Shown: positions 1 through 12,008 of the stretch, piece after piece
How positions within the stretch are numbered: the stretch's first letter is position 1
How the letters are laid out: every line of letters begins with the position of its first letter
Origin: Botrytis cinerea B05.10
Lineage: Eukaryota; Ascomycota; Leotiomycetes; Helotiales; Sclerotiniaceae
Assembly: GCF_000143535.2 (NCBI RefSeq)
Contig: NC_037317.1
Location: forward strand, 558,001-622,000
Direction: 5' to 3'
Length of the DNA: 64,000 nucleotides
The notes under the pieces: model-generated
What the model saw: the letters and a program-made list of their open reading frames with translations, nothing else
What the model was told of the DNA's origin: nothing
The model's database searches: none
Position numbers and translations under genes: made by a program

Positions 1-811
1 CCACAATCTCACAATCCAGATGTCAGAGAAGAAACCTGAGTACTCATGTATAAAAAAAATCAATATCAACATACCGTAAGCATGACAAAGAGTGGGAGTC
101 AAAGTAAGGATCAAAGGTAAAGTCCGAGTAGTAGTACACATAACATAACATCTATACAATAAGTATAAGTCGAAATCACCATCGAACAGAGACAGACATA
201 GAGCATCGAGATAAAGATAAAGATAAAGATAGAATAGAATTCGTAAAGATATATATTCCACCATAAATGTAAATACAACTACAAATATAACATAAGGTGT
301 CATACCATTTCTAGGTATATAAAAAAAATCAAAAAGGGGTTCGAGCTGCCAAGCGCAAGCAAGCCTAGCAAGCCCCATGAATTCTGACCACGCCAAGTCG
401 ATCAACCAGACCTCTAAGCCCCATGCACCAAACCGAATAGGCTAAAAGATAAAAGCAAACACACAAAGGAAGGAGTACGATGACTCCTTCCTCCCATCCA
501 AACGCCATCCATCCGATTCCCTAACCCGAGTCCTCGTCCTATTCATACAGTGTAGGTATTCATCTCTTCTCTACTCTCAGAGCGAGATCATTTGACCCTT
601 TTGAATCAATCCCGTGACGTCCGTCTATATATAACGTACAGAATGTAAGAATGTCTTTTTGCAATGCAATGATGCGATGCGATAATCGATGTCATGTATG
701 CTAGCGATGCTAATACAACAAAAGATAACCTCTCTCGGAACCATAAACAGGTACAAGAAATGAAGTATCCTCAAACCATCTTTTCTCAGAATGACAACAG
801 ACAACCATCAT
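1..811. other. Non-coding flank, 3' side of the phosducin-like gene
   Basis: I see no supportable gene. The stretch is AT-rich, with a short GATAAA run near 209-231 and GATGC-type short repeats near 668-690. It lies downstream of the minus-strand phosducin-like gene and probably contains its 3' UTR. Confidence 0.6.
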
Positions 812-1745
812 TTAAAGGACCTGATGTCTAACCAAAACATCCTTCAAAGCTTTCGTATCAAAAATTGTATCATCCGGAATCTGATCAATGATATATGTCA
901 AATTCGCAAAAAGGTCTCCTTGGTTTTTGTAAGCCAGTATGGCCGGTACACCTGCATTATCGAATTCGATATCTTCGTAATGGACGCGTACGAAGTGAAC
1001 TGTTGGGTTTGCGGCAACGAGGGGGAGAAGTGCGGAGTTGATTACTTGAGAGACGTCGCACTATTGGATTGTTAGTATAAGTATGAAAGTAAAGATGGGA
1101 CAATGATGTGGGAGAACAAACCTCAGGATCATAAACAAAGACGACAACGACGGTTTCTCTTCCGACCTTTTCAATGGCATCAAGATACCCAAGCGCATCC
1201 ACCTCATCAAATCTTCCATAGCGACGCACACTAGGACTCGTTCTCCTGTTTCTGATGTCTTTGCCTTCACTCTGCATCTCAACTCGTCGTTGTTGTCTCC
1301 ACCTCTCCAAGAATTCTTCATCGTCACTCAACCCCTCCTCACTCCCCGAACCGTCCTTAATGAACGTTGCCCTCTTATCCTCCTTTGTAATTGTATTTCC
1401 CCTCAACTTATTTCTCCAACCCCCCGTCTTCCTCGCCTCTTCAAAACTCCTCGCATCAGCAATGACCCCCTTGACCCCCGTCGTCCTCCCACTATCAAAG
1501 TCTCTATGCGGCAGCCTCAATGGTTCACTGAGTCCTCCCAATCCTCCCGAATTCGATCTGTCAAACAAAGGCATCTTCATTGTATCCTCTATATTGCGGT
1601 TATGATGCTCCTCTTCTTCGTCCACGTCACTGTTCCTATCAAAGCTATAATCTTTTTCGTCGTCCGGATGTTCGTGATTTTCGTTTGCAGAAGCTTTTGC
1701 AATGATATTGTCAAATTCTTCTTGCGCCGCCGTTTTGCCTGCCAT
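812..1745 (-). CDS. phlp1: Phosducin-like protein, Gbeta-gamma assembly chaperone (BDM-1/PhLP1 type)
   Basis: Two exons, 1745-1122 and 1060-812, give about 290 residues. The intron (1121-1061) has a GT donor, a TACTAAC branch site and an AG acceptor, and the frame is continuous across it. The N-terminal half is charged and acidic, as in phosducins, with the family's helix-1 signature around TGVKGVIADARSF. The C-terminal half is thioredoxin-like: LGYLDAIEKVG, then VVVFVYDPE joined to CDVSQVINSALLPL, then HYEDIEFDNAGVPAILAYK. Phosducin-like proteins act with the CCT chaperonin in the cytosol to fold Gbeta and load Ggamma. In filamentous fungi the BDM-1 class is needed for normal Gbeta levels (family knowledge). 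The first ATG of the open frame was taken as the start. The Gbeta gene lies 5.3 kb upstream on the same strand, which supports a shared role. Length and motifs fit the family well. Confidence 0.9.
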
Positions 1746-3023
1746 CTTTCCGAAATTTATAATGAAGCAAGGGAGCCACGAGGTCTTGTAGCAATCGAGA
1801 AGCTTAGGGATGCTTAGGGCGCTTGAAGGATGTGCGAGGAGGATCGCGTGGAAAGGTAAGGCGTTGGGATGGATTAGACTTCTAGAAGCGGGTAGACCCT
1901 AGTAATTCCTAGCCAAGTATGAGACGGCAAGCTCGTGTTATTGGAAACACAGATGTTTTTTTTTTTTGCCTTCTCGCCTTTTTGGCGCTGATGTTGTAGG
2001 TTTGGTTAAGCTGAAATTGAATGGTGCGGTTGGCTTGTTAGAGATTCTTGTGCAAGGGCCTCGCGGTAGGGAAAGGCTGGAGAAGTATGACTGAGACCTG
2101 AGACTGTATTTTCGAAAATGGTTGCATCAGGCAGAGAAGATCATGTAAGGTCTAGTTTCAAAATAAATCTTACGATGATATGCTTTTTCTTTTTCCTTTT
2201 CTGGTATTTTCCGTTGCTGTCTGTGTTTGTGTCTGACCTCACTGCCGTTCTTAGCTGGGAAACTTTTTGGCTTACGTTGTTTCGAAGGATGCACGCCAGA
2301 AAGAGGGATAGAATAGACTCAAGATACTCTTTATAGAATCGCTAGTTGCCGAGTATACGTCGGGATATACTCGAACATTGTCTTTTCTTCTTCTGACTTC
2401 CATTCTCAGCACAGCCTCTCTTGCGCAAATGAATCATTGAACTGTATTTGATCAAATGCCAGGAAAGGGGCATATGATGGCTACTGCGCTGTTTCTAACA
2501 GTTTTCTTTTTCGGTGTTCGCGGCGATTGCAATGGCCACCATGATCGAATCTGGAAGTAGATATTCTTTGATAATGCTGGGATAAGGCATAGCAAGGCCC
2601 GTCCCCAGCAGAAACTAATGTGCGTCCCTAGTTCCCAGTACTGCTTCTGGCTGCTAGCTAGGTTGCGTGTGTCCCGACGAGTTTATGTGGGTCAGGGGTT
2701 TGGTACTGAACTGGCAAGGTCTCTCGACTCACCTATTGACTGGGCTGGGTTGATGCCGTCGTCTTTTCTTCTGCTGCATTATTCATAGGACAAAGTGCGG
2801 GAGGAGAGGAGCGGCCAGGAGCGGAGAGGGGAAAGAAGACAGGCTCGAGATAGGTCACATCTCAGATCATGGGCACAACACCCTTGAGCCTCGAATCCTA
2901 CCTTACCGCCACCATACTCTCCTGGCCAAATGATTGTCGCCACGATAGCCTCATAGAGCAAGTGACGAGGTGAGTATTTCCTGTGTACATCCTATTAATA
3001 GCCATCCTCAAGGATTGCGTGTC

Positions 3024-3420
3024 TTAATGCCATGAGCTTCTTAGTAATATCGAGCAAACGGGAACATGCAACTCAATATACCAACCCAGCTTGACCCAAC
3101 ATATCAAGCATGAACATACTTCCTCGGGTTTTCTGGAAGTCAGTCCTCGTCCAGCATACCAATCCTCCTCAGCATGAATCTCCCTTCCTACCTCCCTTGG
3201 ATTTTCTGGAAGCAAACATCGATCTAGCATATCAATCCTTCTCAACGTAATATAATGAACGAAACAAGAAACAAACTCGTGTCGGGTCCCCATCCCATCT
3301 CTCATGGTTCATACCTACAACTCTTGCATAGTCATGATCCACATGCTTAAGAAAATCAGACCGTTTCATATCTCCATACATTCGTAACGTCTGACCTTGA
3401 TATTCCTCATAATCATCCAC
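3024..3420 (-). pseudogene. Possible remnant of a small gene with a repeated segment
   Basis: Two overlapping minus-strand frames look protein-like. One begins MDDYEEYQGQTLRMYGD and the other contains IDMLDRCLLPENPREV. The second frame carries a roughly 24-residue repeat (LLPENPREV against LTSRKPEEV) that matches the 73-bp DNA duplication beneath it. I could not join the two frames with GT..AG introns without a stop. No family is recognised. It may be a decayed gene or a coincidence. Confidence 0.15.
3120..3250. repeat. 73-bp imperfect tandem duplication
   Basis: TTTTCTGGAAG at 3129-3139 recurs at 3202-3212, and AGCATACCAATCCTCCTCA from 3153 recurs as AGCATATCAATCCTTCTCA from 3226. Both pairs are spaced exactly 73 bp apart. 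Over 49 aligned bases I count 34 matches, and 12 of the 15 differences are transitions. Confidence 0.6.
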
Positions 3421-3510
3421 TGATGAATCATAACATCATCGTCTACTCATGCTTTTCCATCCTCCGAGTCGTCCTTTTCAAACCTTGGATCTCGAATATC
3501 AGATAGCAAT

Positions 3511-3541
3511 CTACAGTCTACAGTCTACAGTCTACAGTCTA
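3511..3541. repeat. 7-bp tandem repeat (CTACAGT)4
   Basis: Four perfect consecutive copies of CTACAGT in non-coding DNA. Confidence 0.9.
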
Positions 3542-5040
3542 ACCAACAATCGCCATACTCGAATTGCAAAACACACTTTACGCTGGTGTCCACAAAACTT
3601 AGTCCCAAGCTATTGTATCACCCACAAGCCTACAACACCAATGTAGTTTTCCCCAATGCATCTGATGCGTCGGCTCTTAGCAAGTCCAGCCTCCAGAAAC
3701 CACCAAAGTTCGAGCTTTGACTGGCTTTAACCATACTTTGCAACTTTGACAGGTCTGATCTCTATCACATACATACACACACACACACATCAATTCTCAG
3801 CTCCAGCCACCTTCCAACATCCAACATGCGTCCATCTCATCCCATTCTCCCTCATCGGCGATCCTATTATCAAACTATGATGATAGTTGTATATTTCCAG
3901 ACCAGCCTCCAGACTCTCGGACTCGTTCTCCGCAAATCGATATCAATGTCCACATCCACAACATACATCACACCTCACATTATTCGTTTCTTTTCTTTTC
4001 CTCGCGATTTCCATCTCCATTTCCTCTCCCCTGTGCATCAGACAACAATATATCCCAACATGCAATCCTCAAACCCATCTGCGAATCCCGACACTATCTA
4101 TATTCAACCCGCGGAAAATGCCATAATTGCCATCTCCTGAACCTCCCAACAATTAGCCGCATACACACCAACCCAACCCGCCCCATAAATTCCATTTAGC
4201 CTACCCAGCCCATCGGTACCCCCTTCTCGCGCGCATAATCGATTCGGCATTGCCGATTACACTGCTGTCATGACATGACATGCCAACCTAGTAGTCAACT
4301 CTGCACTACGCTACTCTGCATCCATTGAATCTTCTCTTTTGCTAATCATCCAAATCACTCATTATCAAACACCAATCCAGCATCATCTTTTACTCATCTA
4401 CACAAATCATCTCACATATTAATCCGGTATCACCAGTGTCACATTCCATCTGCATAAGGCTAACACACTTACCTGACATTCACCTGCTAGACAAACTCAA
4501 ATACAATCCAATTTTCCTTCTATTTCTTCTGCCCATCACCAATGACTATAGATATCTGACGCACCTGGATCTTGAATCCTGCTCTCGCTCACCTACTAAA
4601 CCCAGCCTATCCATCAATCGTCACGAATTCCATATGAAGATACCCTCCCTCTTCACGCAGACCACAGAAAAACAAACACATTAAATTCCAATCTCTATAC
4701 TTTCGAACCCCTCCAATAAATCAAACCAACATCATGTCAAACTATGAACTAAATGCAAACATTCTTCATCTTATAATCTAAAGGAATTACATTCTCTTAT
4801 GTCAAAATCGCATTCTCTTCTTATATATCATCATCATACAATCTCAACATAGTAGTAATCTTACAATCAAAAGAATAAGCCGGGGTTTTGGCCTCCATGT
4901 ATCTATCTATCTGTTCTCTATCACTCACATTGTTTATATACATCGAAGCAAACTGTAGATTTCCCTCTTCTCTCCTGCTACTATATCATGTATTTGTTTA
5001 CTTTTTACCTACCCCCTCACCTCACGCCTTTCAACTCTAG

Positions 5041-5099
5041 ACTCGAAGACAAATATAAAGACAAAGACAAATATAAAGACAAAGACAAAGACAAAGACA
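5041..5099. repeat. AAAGAC/AAATAT-type hexanucleotide repeat
   Basis: Runs of ACAAAG/ACAAAT units form a simple-sequence tract of about 50 bp. Its translations are Lys/Asp repeats, which explains the open frame there. Confidence 0.85.
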
Positions 5100-5522
5100 T
5101 CCGAAATCCAACATCCCATCCACCCATCCACCCATCCACCCACCCACCAACCAATCAAAAGCTCCATCCACCCCCCTCTCCCCCCAATCTTTCCTCCAAA
5201 CCCCATCCACTCATCCATTCACCCGCCAAAAAGACCAAACTTTCCTCTCCTTCCCAATCCACCTTACCCAGCAAACCATTTCACAAATCCATCGACTCCT
5301 ATATCTCTGCCATCCCCATTCCTCTCGATTCTCCCAGCGCCATCTAAATCCCTACGGTCCTCTTTCGAATTCCACCAAAACAGCCATCTTTTCATCTTCC
5401 CACCTCCTTCTCGCTGCCGCATCACACCGTATCAATTGACCACCATCCCCTCCAGAACCACATTCTATTCCCAAACGAATATCCCCATATCTTTCCTACA
5501 AGAGCATTTACACTCCCATCAC

Positions 5523-5559
5523 CATCCATCCATCCATCCATCCATCCATCCATCCATCC
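5523..5559. repeat. (CATC)9 tetranucleotide microsatellite
   Basis: About nine uninterrupted CATC units, inside a C/A-rich, G-poor region. Confidence 0.9.
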
Positions 5560-7087
5560 CACCCTCTAAACTAAACTATAAAGAACCCTCCTACTAATAA
5601 TCTCAACCTCAATCTCAAACACCCCCGCCCCTCCCCTTCAATCTAGTTCCTTCCCACCCATAATTGCAAATACAAAGATAAGCACATAACCCACTCACTC
5701 ACTCACCCATTGTATCCATCTGCCTCCCTACCTCCCTATCTACCTCCCTCCCTCCCTATCCACATACATACCATACCCACCTATTCATCTACTAACTACT
5801 CAATCCATTTATCTACCTTCCCTTCAAACTCAACTAGAACAGTAAATCTCATCATCCACTAACTCACATACAAAACCTCCTCCCCTCACACCTCCACCAA
5901 ATCGAAAGTCGAAAGTCACCCCTCCCCTCCTTCCTACTCTCCCCTTTCACCCAATCCCTCTCCCCAAAAGCAAAATCACAAAAAGTGAGAAAATTAACAC
6001 TCCCAACATAGACTCTTAATAACCCTTATTATTATTGTAGTCAAGTCAATTCAACTCAATTCAATTCTTCACCTAACTTGCTATTCTACAAAAACTTTTT
6101 CAACAAAGACTCGATTAACATAACACCACATCAACAACCAACTCCCCTCTCAAGTTTCAGTTCGGTTCCATCCAGACTCCCTATTGCCCAATCCTACACC
6201 AAGCCCAGGCAAAAAGACACACTTCGTCACCATGCAAAGAAGAGAAAGAAAAAGTAATAAAAAAGACATATCTATCAAGGGCATTATTAGACTATAATAC
6301 AAGCTTTGTATGGAACCGACGCCAGATTCAATAATTGTTAAACTTATGCTGCAGTGGTGCTTCACATGCCGATGCATTACAGAGCCTTAGTTATGAGTCC
6401 TGTCCCCCCTTGGAAAACTCCTCTCTTCATCCTCCATCTTGACCAACTTTCACAATTGCATATACTAAATGTATGATCTGGAGGTTCACTTTCGAGATGC
6501 CAACCCAGTTTGCCAGATACCACATACAAAATAGTTGTGAGAGACTTTCTGTCGACTTCGCTAATCATCACCCATCCCCTTGTATTTATTCTCCTCCTGT
6601 TCCCCCACCGCAATCATATAACTGCCCCTCGGAGATTTTGATAAAAGTAAAATAAAAAAAAGAAAAGACACGGAAGAAAATTGGAAGATGTCGTGTGTTG
6701 GAGAGTGTAAAGTTAAAAAAAAACAAGTGTCTCTGCAGGATATCGTCGCAAAGTCCCAGTGCTTAAGAACGCTGATGAAAAAGCAATGCAATAGGACCTC
6801 CCATAGAAACAAGAACGTCGAAATGAAGAATTATTGTGCACAGAATCTTATATGCGCAACTGGTTGGGCCCGCTATTTTACTGTATCGGAAGTAATCGAT
6901 CGAGAAGGGCCATCTGTCGCTGAAGTATGATGGATACTGTTGTAAAGACTTCGACCAATCTATGCCGAAAGCCATGAATATTAAGAAGTCGTATTTGGGA
7001 GGGCGATTAAGTAAAAATGGGATTGCCAAATGAAAAATGACACCGCATGCGACGAAAATTCGTTATCGTCGAAATAATAGACCAGAT

Positions 7088-8491
7088 CTACATGGCCCAA
7101 ACCTTGAGCTGAAGTGGGAGTAAAATAGTGTAAGTTATGTGGACCAGAGTTTGAGCTGAAGGGAGAAATGGAAAAGTTAGTTTGAGGTAATGGGAAAAGA
7201 AAAAGAACAGAAAGCTATTGCCACTTACCAATGAATCCCACGATCCAGTGCACAAACTCATTCCATCATTACTAACACCCAAACAACTGACACGATTGTC
7301 ATGTCCAACCAATGATCCGACCTTCTCAGCGCGAGTGATATCCCACACCTAGGCAAAAGGTTAACATCAGGCTTCTATTTGAATAGTTAGGTTGATAATA
7401 GCTTACCTTGCACTCGAAATCATCGTAACCAGCGAATAAAAGCCTGCCAGATACAGAGCAGGCCACAGATGTGATACCGCAGAGAATGGATTCATGCTAG
7501 ATGTTGTTAGTGAGAAGTTCAGGAACTCGACAAGGTGAAAACGTACTCCGTATTGATTAAGTTCTCTATCGGCACGAATGTCAAAAAGCCTGCAGGTAGC
7601 ATCATCGGAACCGGTGACAAAGGAGTGTCCGTCTGGGAAGAATTGAATGGCGTTGATGTCTGATTCATGTCCTGCGAAAGTTTGAACAGCCTTGCCTGCA
7701 CGAACATCCCAAAGTTTCGCAAAGGCATCGCAAGCGCCTGAAACAAATGTATTTTGGTTAGTTGGATTAATACTGATGCTCATAACATCACCCAAATGAT
7801 CTGCGAACTCGGTGACCTTTGATCCTGTCTCGACATCCCACTTCATACAAGTCATGTCTCCTGAAGATGTAAGGATACTTCGGTCATTGATGAATCGACA
7901 ACAAGAAAGGTAACCAGAATGTCCAGACAGTTCCCGAGCTACTCTTGTAGGTCCGTCACGGTTTGAGTTTAAGTTGTAAATAGAACAAATGTTATCCAAT
8001 CCACCACATGCGACGTAATTACCACTTGGTGCATAGGCACAGGTCATGACCCACGAAGATCGTAGAGGAATAGCATGGACTTTGTTGGTTGTGTATGCAT
8101 CCCAAATAATTAATTTACCGTCTTGCGATGCTGATACCAAATGTCTTCTATCGGTTGACCAGTGCATTGCATAAATCTTTGCGAGATGTCCTTTTAATGT
8201 CTTTCGGGTCTTCATCATTTGATTCTTGGGTAAAGCTTCTTGTTGAGCCCTCGCAAGGTTCATCACTGCACCATTATTCATTAGTATGCAATCGCAGAGA
8301 TCAACAACATCAAGGCGGTGGCATTGAATATTGTCGTGAGAGCTGAAAGACAATTGTTACTTACGCGTTGCATCTGCCAAATCATCCTTCTTGCGCTTTA
8401 TCCTATCCTTTAATGACTCGGCTTCACGACGGGCTTGTTGAATACGCGACTGCATCGCCTCTGGCGATACATCGTTCGAGTTTGACGACAT
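7088..8491 (-). CDS. gnb-1: Heterotrimeric G-protein beta subunit (seven WD40 repeats)
   Basis: Five exons, 8491-8365, 8265-7547, 7496-7407, 7348-7229 and 7108-7088, encode 358 residues, the usual fungal Gbeta length. The first 45 residues form the Ggamma-binding coiled coil ([20 protein letters not shown]). Seven WD repeats follow, with clear hallmarks such as [48 protein letters not shown] and TGSWDSL. Gbeta binds Ggamma and Galpha at the plasma membrane and relays pheromone, nutrient and development signals (family knowledge). All junctions keep frame and have GT..AG ends. The first intron has a TACTAAT branch site and the second a CTAAC. The last exon adds only LKVWAM. An equally valid 7-codon exon lies 47 nt upstream (separate entry). 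A phosducin-like gene lies downstream on the same strand. Identification is very secure; only the choice of last exon is open. Confidence 0.95.
7135..7155 (-). other. gnb-1: Alternative terminal exon of the Gbeta gene (LKLWST-stop)
   Basis: Upstream of the canonical-looking last exon (7108-7088), the minus strand reads CTCCCTTCAG and then CTC AAA CTC TGG TCC ACA TAA. Spliced to the exon ending at 7229, this gives TGSWDSL-LKLWST, in frame and the same length as the other form. A CTAAC branch-like element lies about 20 nt before its acceptor, a better context than that of the distal acceptor. The two 21-nt exons match at 14 positions and both follow a CTCCC..TTCAG tract, which suggests a small tandem duplication. 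Use of either acceptor is not shown by sequence alone. Confidence 0.55.
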
Positions 8492-11400
8492 CTCGGTCGG
8501 ATTGATGAATGTGTGGGTTATGAGATCAATTGAATCTCAGCTTGATGATTATCGTTAATGTTTCAATTGCTGATGAGGCTGTAGGGGGTTGCGACCAAAT
8601 GGATGATAGCTTCCCGAAATTGATGGGTGACTGAAATTTGGAATTGGCTGAATGTAAGCAATTCAGCTATCGGAGGAGGTATTAAGGAATCTTTCGCTGG
8701 ATTGGTTTGGTTTGGCTTGGGTTTGGGTTTGGGTTGGTATAGTGCAGTGTAGTGTAGTGTAGTGTAGTGTGGTATAGATCGAACGGTGCTGTTCCGAGAG
8801 AGTGAGTGTTTATGGCAATTGCCGGGTATTATTGTAAAGATCTTGCTCTTCTTTGTTGAAATGATTAAAAGGAAGTATATCAAAGTGTAATGAGACCAAG
8901 TCCGTCTTCTCCTTCTTCAATTGTGGAACGAGGCTTGTGTGGAAGAGTTTCCCGTTCGTTCAGATGTGATGAGTTGAAGAAAGTTGAGGCAATCTTGACG
9001 GAATGGAGAAGGATGATTGATTGATTTAGCAGGCACAGTAGTGCAGCGCAGTGCAAGTAACACCCAGTTATTTTGCGCTGCTGCTTTCTTTTTCTCGGTT
9101 AATTGGCCGAGATGGGATTAGCTCTACTGGGCTGTAGCTCTCTTTTAGGTCTGGGCTAAAATCCGAGGGGAGAAGGAAGCCGGTGGGAAATGGCAAGATT
9201 TGGGTTTAGTGGAAATCAAATTTAATAACGGGCTGAGGAAGGGGGAAAGAAGGTGGGAAGAGAGCGAGAGAGGGCACGAGAGAAAGAGACAGAGAGAGAG
9301 AATCTGAGGAATGTGTTACTATTAGTAATAGTAGTATTTTCGAGAAGGATGAAGAACAGTAGAGGAAGAGTATGTACGTAGGGATGAGTGCCCAGGGAGC
9401 TCGTAAGCACCCAGATAGGTATGAGGATGGGTGTGAGGCGCTCAAGTGATTATTATCAGTGATTGCCAGAGATTGTCAGTGAATATCGAAAATTAGCCCC
9501 CTCCCCCCCGTTTAATAATATTATGTGAAGAAAAGTAAGAGAAAAGCAAGCAGGTCAAGCCTCAACCTTCAAGATAAACCCAGATCATAGCAAAGGAAGT
9601 TAGTTGGTGATCTAACATCACAAGCTACCTATGAGTATACGAAGTAGGCGTTTAAGGATATCAGTTCAATTGCGGACTCTCAGATTCGTCCACGAGAATT
9701 TTTATATACATCGTGATTGGGACTCTGCATATCACGGCTACCCATTGGATAATGTATAAAAAGAAAAGGAGAATGGGGAAATTAAATCAACTTAATAATT
9801 ATTCACTCTCAGTCAGTGTATATGTAGGTATGTTGATACAAAGTGGATTCATTGAATGGAGGATGATATAATTTGGAAATAAGCTGGAGCTACAAGAACG
9901 CCGAGGTAGGCAGGTACTAGGTGATACTAATAAGCATGATACTAATAAGTGTGATAATGAGTGTAGGACTAATAACCATAATAATACAAGTATAATAAAT
10001 AATAGGTGATCCTAGGTAGGGACATATACCAAGTGTTATTATTCGGATGGCAAAGACGATGGTTCAATACGGACTACTGCCACTGCGTATATTGGTTTGA
10101 TCGTACTGCACACCACCACTAGACTGCTTGGACTGACTTGTACCTGCTTTGCTTTCACTACCGTCCTATCTGCTTGCAGCGGCATTCCGTAAAAGAATAG
10201 CTGCAACTTGGATGATCCACCGCCGTACTTCTTATCATTATCTCGCTCTACCTACCTATCTCAAATATGGCACGCAACGTACCTGGGCCCCCTCCTCTTG
10301 GCCTTGGTCATTCTACACCACATAATCCGATTCAATAAGAGACGAGAAGAGAAGAGAGGAGAAGATGAAATCCAGATGAAGAAGGGGCAGAAGAAAGAGG
10401 AACCTGACTTTCTTTACCTTTGCGGTAACATCTTGCTTGCATCCTGCAGGTCGCAACATGGTTTCCATCGGTGGGACTTTGTCTTCTATATAAATTACAG
10501 ATGCATATTGATCAGCAGGGCACCAAATGCTAAGGTAAATTGCTTCTGATGGTATGCACATGAGAACTGCGAAGAATCTATTTGCTGTCAATTAATAAGA
10601 AAGCTAATGAGAAAGCTTGACCTATAAGATTGAGATCGCACATGAGGAAGATGCATCATTTGTCATCTGATACTACACAATCCCATATTTCCCTTCTTTT
10701 CTTCTTTCTTGCAATTTCATCGATGTGTCGATTTCAATGATTCCAATGATTGGTAACAGGTGACTTGTCCCATGAGTTAGTTATAAGTTAGTCCGCAAGC
10801 CTGGCTCTCGATTGCGCACCAACTCCTCCGTACCAAGTTACCAAGTCAAGTCCATCCATCGTACAACCTCCTACCAGCGACCTGCGCCGTGGGGAATCCC
10901 TTTGGTTCCCGTTTCGTGAAATCTCGACCAGGATAAATATCGGGGACTTGATTTCAAAATGGGTCAAGCATCAGAAGAATCAGGGTCGGGTATTTTACTA
11001 TTGGGATCGACGGGGGTTTGGATGGCAGGCTGAGGCAGATTCTACTCCGTCTTTAATAACACGCCCCTGCTTCTTTTCAAATGACCATCGATAGCTCGTC
11101 AAATTCTCTTCTCTTTTGGTCGTTTGCTAACTTTTAAGCGTTCTTCCCGATCCCCAAGATCCGATGGATCCCTTAGAAACACATAAGGGGACCCTTTCTG
11201 TTTGGCCCAAGAACAGGAAAGCCTTCCCGGCAATCTGATCCGTTACATTTCTCTCTATCTTTGTATCCATCTATCCATTTTTTCCATCTTTTGCATCAAA
11301 TTTAACGGTACGATATCGCGCAATTGAGTCTGTTACCCCTTCATCTACCGCGAGACTGCACAGGGCCCACGACGTCCTCCAGGCCCAAGATCATTTCCAG

Positions 11401-12008
11401 ACCCGGTTACTAAAGATTAATCAAGCTCTATCAAGCTCCTGCAGTGGGAAGCTCTGTGAAGCAAGCATGTTGCCATCGCCGCTCTTGAGTCCTACGATGT
11501 ACGGACTCCCGAGGGGGTCTCTAGCTTTTGCCAGTAATTATTCGCCAAAGAACGGATGAAACGTTTTCTATCATTCCTATTGGCAGAGTGTCTAGCCCAC
11601 AATTCTCTCACGATACCCATTTGGAGTACATTCCCATTATGCAAAGTGGAGTGGGGAGTCTATACGCACGAATTCAGCATCTACCGATTCTCAGATTGGA
11701 AGATCTCCCGAAGTTAAGTTTGACACTCGTTCATGGAACTTGATTCGTCAGAAGTAAGATTGGTCATCAAGAAGTGCTTTTACTTTCTGGGTTGGCACCA
11801 GTAAATTATTGCTGCACAAGAAAAGTGCGTGCAGCAAACAACTCTTCCGCATTTAAGGGAAAACAAACATCCGTAGGCCCCTTTCATCGAAGCCCACACA
11901 TACACCTGATCGAAAAAGTTAAAACTGAATCTTAACGCGACGCAGGACGCTCTAGATTCAACTTCTTCGTTCATTTGAGACAGGCTATCAAGAAGCCCCT
12001 CTTGCGCA
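8492..12008. other. 3.5 kb intergenic stretch upstream of Gbeta and of the ADAL-like gene
   Basis: No supportable gene. The first kilobase is G/T-rich on the plus strand (C/A-rich on the Gbeta coding strand), as expected for a fungal leader and promoter, with GTTTGG and GTAGT repeats. AG-rich runs lie near 9255-9300. The remaining open frames are short, unconserved in appearance and scattered on both strands. Confidence 0.6.
8718..8771. repeat. gnb-1: GTTTGG and GTAGT short tandem repeats in the Gbeta upstream region
   Basis: Three GGTTTG-type units (8718-8736) are followed by several consecutive GTAGT units (8741-8771). They lie about 230-280 bp upstream of the Gbeta start codon, in the likely leader or promoter. 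The first block is not TTAGGG and is not telomeric. Confidence 0.8.

Larger units (their letters stand above)
1746..7087. other. 5.3 kb gene-free stretch between the phosducin-like and Gbeta genes
   Basis: I find no gene with conserved motifs. The left part (1750-3450) is mixed sequence with a 73-bp imperfect tandem duplication at about 3120-3250. From about 3450 to 6130 the plus strand is strikingly poor in G and rich in C and A, with many simple repeats (CTACAGT, CA, AAAGAC, CATC). The open frames there (for example 4988-5347) are low-complexity translations and are not supported. The last 950 bases probably include the Gbeta 3' UTR. A long non-coding transcript or an extended promoter is possible but unproven. 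Confidence 0.55.

Noticed and set aside
4988..5347. 119-codon plus-strand open frame
   Set aside because: Its translation is Lys/Asp and Pro/His/Ser repeats from simple DNA repeats in a G-poor region. There is no conserved segment.
8718..8736. Telomere-like GGGTTT repeats
   Set aside because: The unit is TTTGGG with variants, only three copies, and not the TTAGGG repeat of filamentous fungi.
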